Positions 53,822 through 55,984 of a DNA stretch of 55,984 bases are shown here, piece after piece. Source of the DNA: Thermoplasmata archaeon (GTDB taxonomy: Archaea; Thermoplasmatota; Thermoplasmata; Thermoplasmatales; Thermoplasmataceae); the NCBI GenBank assembly GCA_021850545.1, contig JAJZLU010000020.1, positions 1 through 55,984 of the forward strand. The letters are read 5' to 3'. Under the pieces are notes generated by a model, which saw only the letters and a program-made list of their open reading frames with translations, ran no database searches and was not told where the DNA came from. Within the stretch, counting starts at the first letter, position 1, and every line of letters begins with the position of its first letter. The position numbers were made by a program, and so were the translations under genes.

Positions 53822-54796
53822 GTGAAGCTAAAGGACATCGGAGAAAGGAAGCTCATTCAAAGCATCTTCAAAGATTTCAACATTACACAGCCGAAGGATG
53901 ACTGCGCCACAATTGAAATTGGGGACGAAGTCTTCCTTCTCAGCACTGACATAATTAGGGAGGCAACCCATATTCCAAAAGGGGCAAAGCCAAGGCAGAT
54001 TGGAAAGTTTGCAGCCAACCTGAATCTCAGCGACATAGCTGCAATGGCTGGCCAGCCCATTGGAATGCTTGTTTCCTACCTTCTGAGACCTGAAATGGAA
54101 GATACAATATTCAAGGAGATTGTGGCAGGAATAAATGATGCATTGAAGGCCTATGGTGCGGAGATTCTTGGAGGAGACACAAAAGAGGGGAGTGAAACGG
54201 TGATATCGGGAACTGTCCTTGGAAAGCAGCAAAAATCTCTCGTCAGGAGGAGATCTGACATCTCTAGTGGTCAGATCCTTGGTGTTACCAATAATCTCGG
54301 GAGAGCGGCTTCAGGATACCTATTCCAGAAATTTGGATACCAGAAATCACGGGCAGTTGACCTCATACTCGACATAACCCCAAGGATAAGGGAGGCTCAG
54401 GCCATCAGCAGGCATGGCGGAAAGTTCATGATGGATCTATCTGATGGACTCTTTTCGTCAATTTCCCAGATGAAAGAAGATTACGGCAAGGGCTTCAGAA
54501 TAGTAGAAGATGAGCTCCCTTCGGACAGGAATGTGAAAAAAGCATCAGACCTTTCTGGGATATCCCAGACTGAAATCCTTGGAAGCTTCGGGGGAGAGTA
54601 TGAATTGCTCTTTACCGTGGAAAACAACAATTACAAGGACTTCATGGAATCCATGGAGTCGGAAAACATCAAAGTAACCTTTTTCGGAGACGTATGGGAA
54701 GGCAAGAACATAATATACAACGGTAAAAACTGGTCAGATATCACCAACAGGGGTTATGAGCACTTCAGCAGAAAGCCTTTTTCAAAAGAGGAATGA
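53822..54796 (+). CDS. thiL: Thiamine-monophosphate kinase
   Basis: This is a 324-residue AIR-synthase/ThiL fold protein that phosphorylates thiamine monophosphate to the diphosphate. I use GTG 53822 (MKLKDIGERKLIQ) because AATATAAATATT lies at about 53787-53798, 24-35 nt upstream, and ThiL proteins start KLxDIGE. Motifs: KDDCATIEIGDEVFLLSTD, NLSDIAAMAGQPIG (metal aspartates), GGDTKEG and MMDLSDGLFSSI, FGGEYELLFT. Divergent thi genes were not seen. Confidence 0.9.
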   Translation: MKLKDIGERKLIQSIFKDFNITQPKDDCATIEIGDEVFLLSTDIIREATHIPKGAKPRQIGKFAANLNLSDIAAMAGQPIGMLVSYLLRPEMEDTIFKEIVAGINDALKAYGAEILGGDTKEGSETVISGTVLGKQQKSLVRRRSDISSGQILGVTNNLGRAASGYLFQKFGYQKSRAVDLILDITPRIREAQAISRHGGKFMMDLSDGLFSSISQMKEDYGKGFRIVEDELPSDRNVKKASDLSGISQTEILGSFGGEYELLFTVENNNYKDFMESMESENIKVTFFGDVWEGKNIIYNGKNWSDITNRGYEHFSRKPFSKEE

Positions 54797-54800
54797 AAGT

Positions 54801-54938
54801 TTAGTTTGGGACGAAATTTCTATCATCCTTTTTAGATTCAGGATCAGGTTCTGTTAATTCTTCCTTCAACCTGTTTCTCAATCTCACGGCCTCGTCCTTC
54901 AGCTCTTCCTTATATTTGTGAAGCCTCTGTTTTATCAT
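54801..54938 (-). CDS. Small charged 45-residue protein
   Basis: A minus-strand frame runs from ATG 54938 to TAA 54801-54803, just after thiL. It encodes 45 residues, nearly all charged and helical (MIKQRLHKYKEELKDEAVRL, then RNRLKEELTEPDPES and a KKDDRNF tail), like a short coiled coil. TTTATA lies about 25-30 nt before the ATG, so a leaderless transcript is plausible. I do not recognise it. The strong helical bias makes a real gene more likely than chance. Confidence 0.5.
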   Translation of the reverse strand: MIKQRLHKYKEELKDEAVRLRNRLKEELTEPDPESKKDDRNFVPN

Positions 54939-55133
54939 ACTATATTATGTACATACATCCTATAAATATTTTTCGTAATATCTTTGCTCGAAAATATTTC
55001 GCACATATTTTAATCATAATTTAAAAATTTGTCTGCTTATTGTCAGACGAAGCCGCATAGTGCACCATTTACTCATTTTTCAAGGCAGCAGTAAGACATT
55101 TGTTATTGAAAAATACTACATATTTGAAGTCAG

Positions 55134-55376
55134 ATGATTAAGACTGCAGAGATTAAGATGCTCGAAGAGATCAGAAAGCTCGATGCCGAAAGGATAGGAA
55201 TCAGGGAATTGAGGAAACACAATGCCGATCTATATGGATATTATTTTTCATGGCTTGTCAAGAAAGAGAATTCGCTCATAAGGAAATACATTAGAAAGTA
55301 CGACAAATGGCCCGAACTTCCTGGCACCGTAGTGATACCGCAAATTTTGACCAGGCCAATTAACGCAATCTATTGA
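55134..55376 (+). CDS. Small basic protein of unknown function
   Basis: This 80-residue protein starts at ATG 55134. It is rich in Lys, Arg and Glu with two helices (IKMLEEIRKLDAERIGIRELRKHN and the WLVKKENSLIRKYIRKYDKW segment) and a proline-containing end. The pattern resembles small helical DNA- or RNA-binding proteins, but no family is recognised. It lies between the 45-residue gene (divergent) and ileS. Confidence 0.5.
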   Translation: MIKTAEIKMLEEIRKLDAERIGIRELRKHNADLYGYYFSWLVKKENSLIRKYIRKYDKWPELPGTVVIPQILTRPINAIY

Positions 55377-55442
55377 TGCTGTTTTTTTCCTTTCTAATAC
55401 TAAAAACAATATATCACTTTAAATTCTCGTAATTTGTTTAAT

Positions 55443-55984
55443 ATGAAAAAACCAGCCTACGAACAGATCCAGGTAAACAGGAGCCTGAAAGCCATAGGGG
55501 ATGAGTTGCGTACCTACTGGAATGAGGCTGGAATTATTCAGAAGACGCTTACTTCGTCGCTTGGGAAGAAGCCATTCGTTTTTCTAGAGGGGCCCCCGAC
55601 CGCCAATGGAAGGCCGCATGTAGGCCATGCCATGACCAGGACCATGAAGGATTCAGTTCTCAGGTACCGTTACATGGCAGGATATGACATACACAGGAGA
55701 ACTGGCGGATGGGACTGCCATGGACTGCCTGTTGAAATAGAGGCTGAAAAGCATTTTGGTTTCAAGACTAAGAAAGAAATAGAGGACTTCGGAATAGCAA
55801 AATTCAATGAATATTGCAGGGAAAGCATATTCAGGTACATAGATGAATGGATGGAAGCAGACCAGAAGATTGGCTTCTGGGTTGACCATGAAAAGGCGTA
55901 TGTTACTCTCAGAAACGAATATATAGAGAGCGAATGGTGGGCTTTGAAGTCACTGTTTGACAAGGGCCTTCTCGTGAGGGATTA
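55443..55984 (+). CDS. ileS: Isoleucyl-tRNA synthetase (5' part only)
   Basis: The frame opens at ATG 55443 and runs out of the window, about 180 codons. It has the HIGH-type motif in FLEGPPTANGRPHVGHAMTRTMKD and GWDCHGLPVEIEAEKHFG, which are diagnostic for IleRS. The N-terminus (MKKPAYEQIQVNRSLKAIGDELRTYW) fits archaeal/eukaryotic-type IleRS. The editing, KMSKS and anticodon domains lie outside. Confidence 0.93.
   Translation, partial: MKKPAYEQIQVNRSLKAIGDELRTYWNEAGIIQKTLTSSLGKKPFVFLEGPPTANGRPHVGHAMTRTMKDSVLRYRYMAGYDIHRRTGGWDCHGLPVEIEAEKHFGFKTKKEIEDFGIAKFNEYCRESIFRYIDEWMEADQKIGFWVDHEKAYVTLRNEYIESEWWALKSLFDKGLLVRD

Noticed and set aside
55031-55048. GTCTG-N8-CAGAC repeat as a terminator or operator
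   Set aside because: The arms are only 5 bp and there is no T-run or correct spacing to a promoter; it may be chance.

Overview
The window is from an acidophilic archaeon of the order Thermoplasmatales (Euryarchaeota); I cannot name genus or species. Evidence: an archaeal-type LeuRS, an ATP-dependent DNA ligase, a crenarchaeal-style single OB-fold SSB, archease, pyruvoyl arginine decarboxylase, a geranylgeranyl-reductase-family protein, a tetraether-synthase-like radical SAM enzyme, the archaeosine enzyme RaSEA, a TRASH-domain copper regulator, and NAPRTase and nicotinamidase of the Thermoplasma type. Many genes have a TATA-like box 24-30 nt before the start codon and so look leaderless; a few operon genes have GGAGG or GGTGA sites.

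Layout. 1-5 kb: the start of a secreted surface protein (minus), pheS, a tiny zinc-finger gene, two GNAT acetyltransferases, a nitroreductase and a small membrane protein. 5.3-12 kb: carbon metabolism and transport (LsrF/DhnA-type aldolase, a RhaD-like aldolase-dehydrogenase fusion, tRNA-Arg, an FAD oxidoreductase, an MFS carrier, a BtuF-like protein without signal peptide). 12-23 kb: information and lipid genes (SSB, DNA ligase, MFS, TruA, GGR-like, LeuRS, PdaD, archease, Tes-like). 23.1-26.4 kb: a 500-bp spacer, tRNA-Gly and a proton-translocating transhydrogenase operon (pntA1-pntA2-pntB) that looks decayed: pntA1 has an in-frame amber codon and pntB lacks the end of its NADP domain. 26.4-35.6 kb: aldehyde dehydrogenase, AlkD-like protein, the copA-copZ operon divergent from its TRASH regulator, DUF488, and the cysS-pncA-pncB operon followed by a histidine phosphatase.

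35.8-44.5 kb: a DUF255 thioredoxin-fold protein, an archaeal pilin, IF-2B-like, amidohydrolase, aldose epimerase and phosphoesterase genes, tRNA-Asp, an unrecognised two-gene operon and an AbrB regulator. 44.52-45.87 kb: a solo TnpB element with recognisable ends and therefore a predictable omega RNA and guide. 45.9-56 kb: HxlR regulator and pirin, cyclophilin, an MscS channel with a duplicated C-terminal domain, rhodanese, TehA/SLAC1-like channel, aminotransferase, RaSEA, a Cas4-like nuclease without CRISPR, ThiL, two small unknown genes, and the start of ileS.

Themes: four aminoacyl-tRNA synthetases (Phe, Leu, Cys, Ile) and three tRNA genes; pyridine-nucleotide metabolism (NAD salvage intact, transhydrogenase apparently lost); copper handling with a clear candidate operator; and one small mobile element. 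No rRNA, CRISPR array or prophage was seen.
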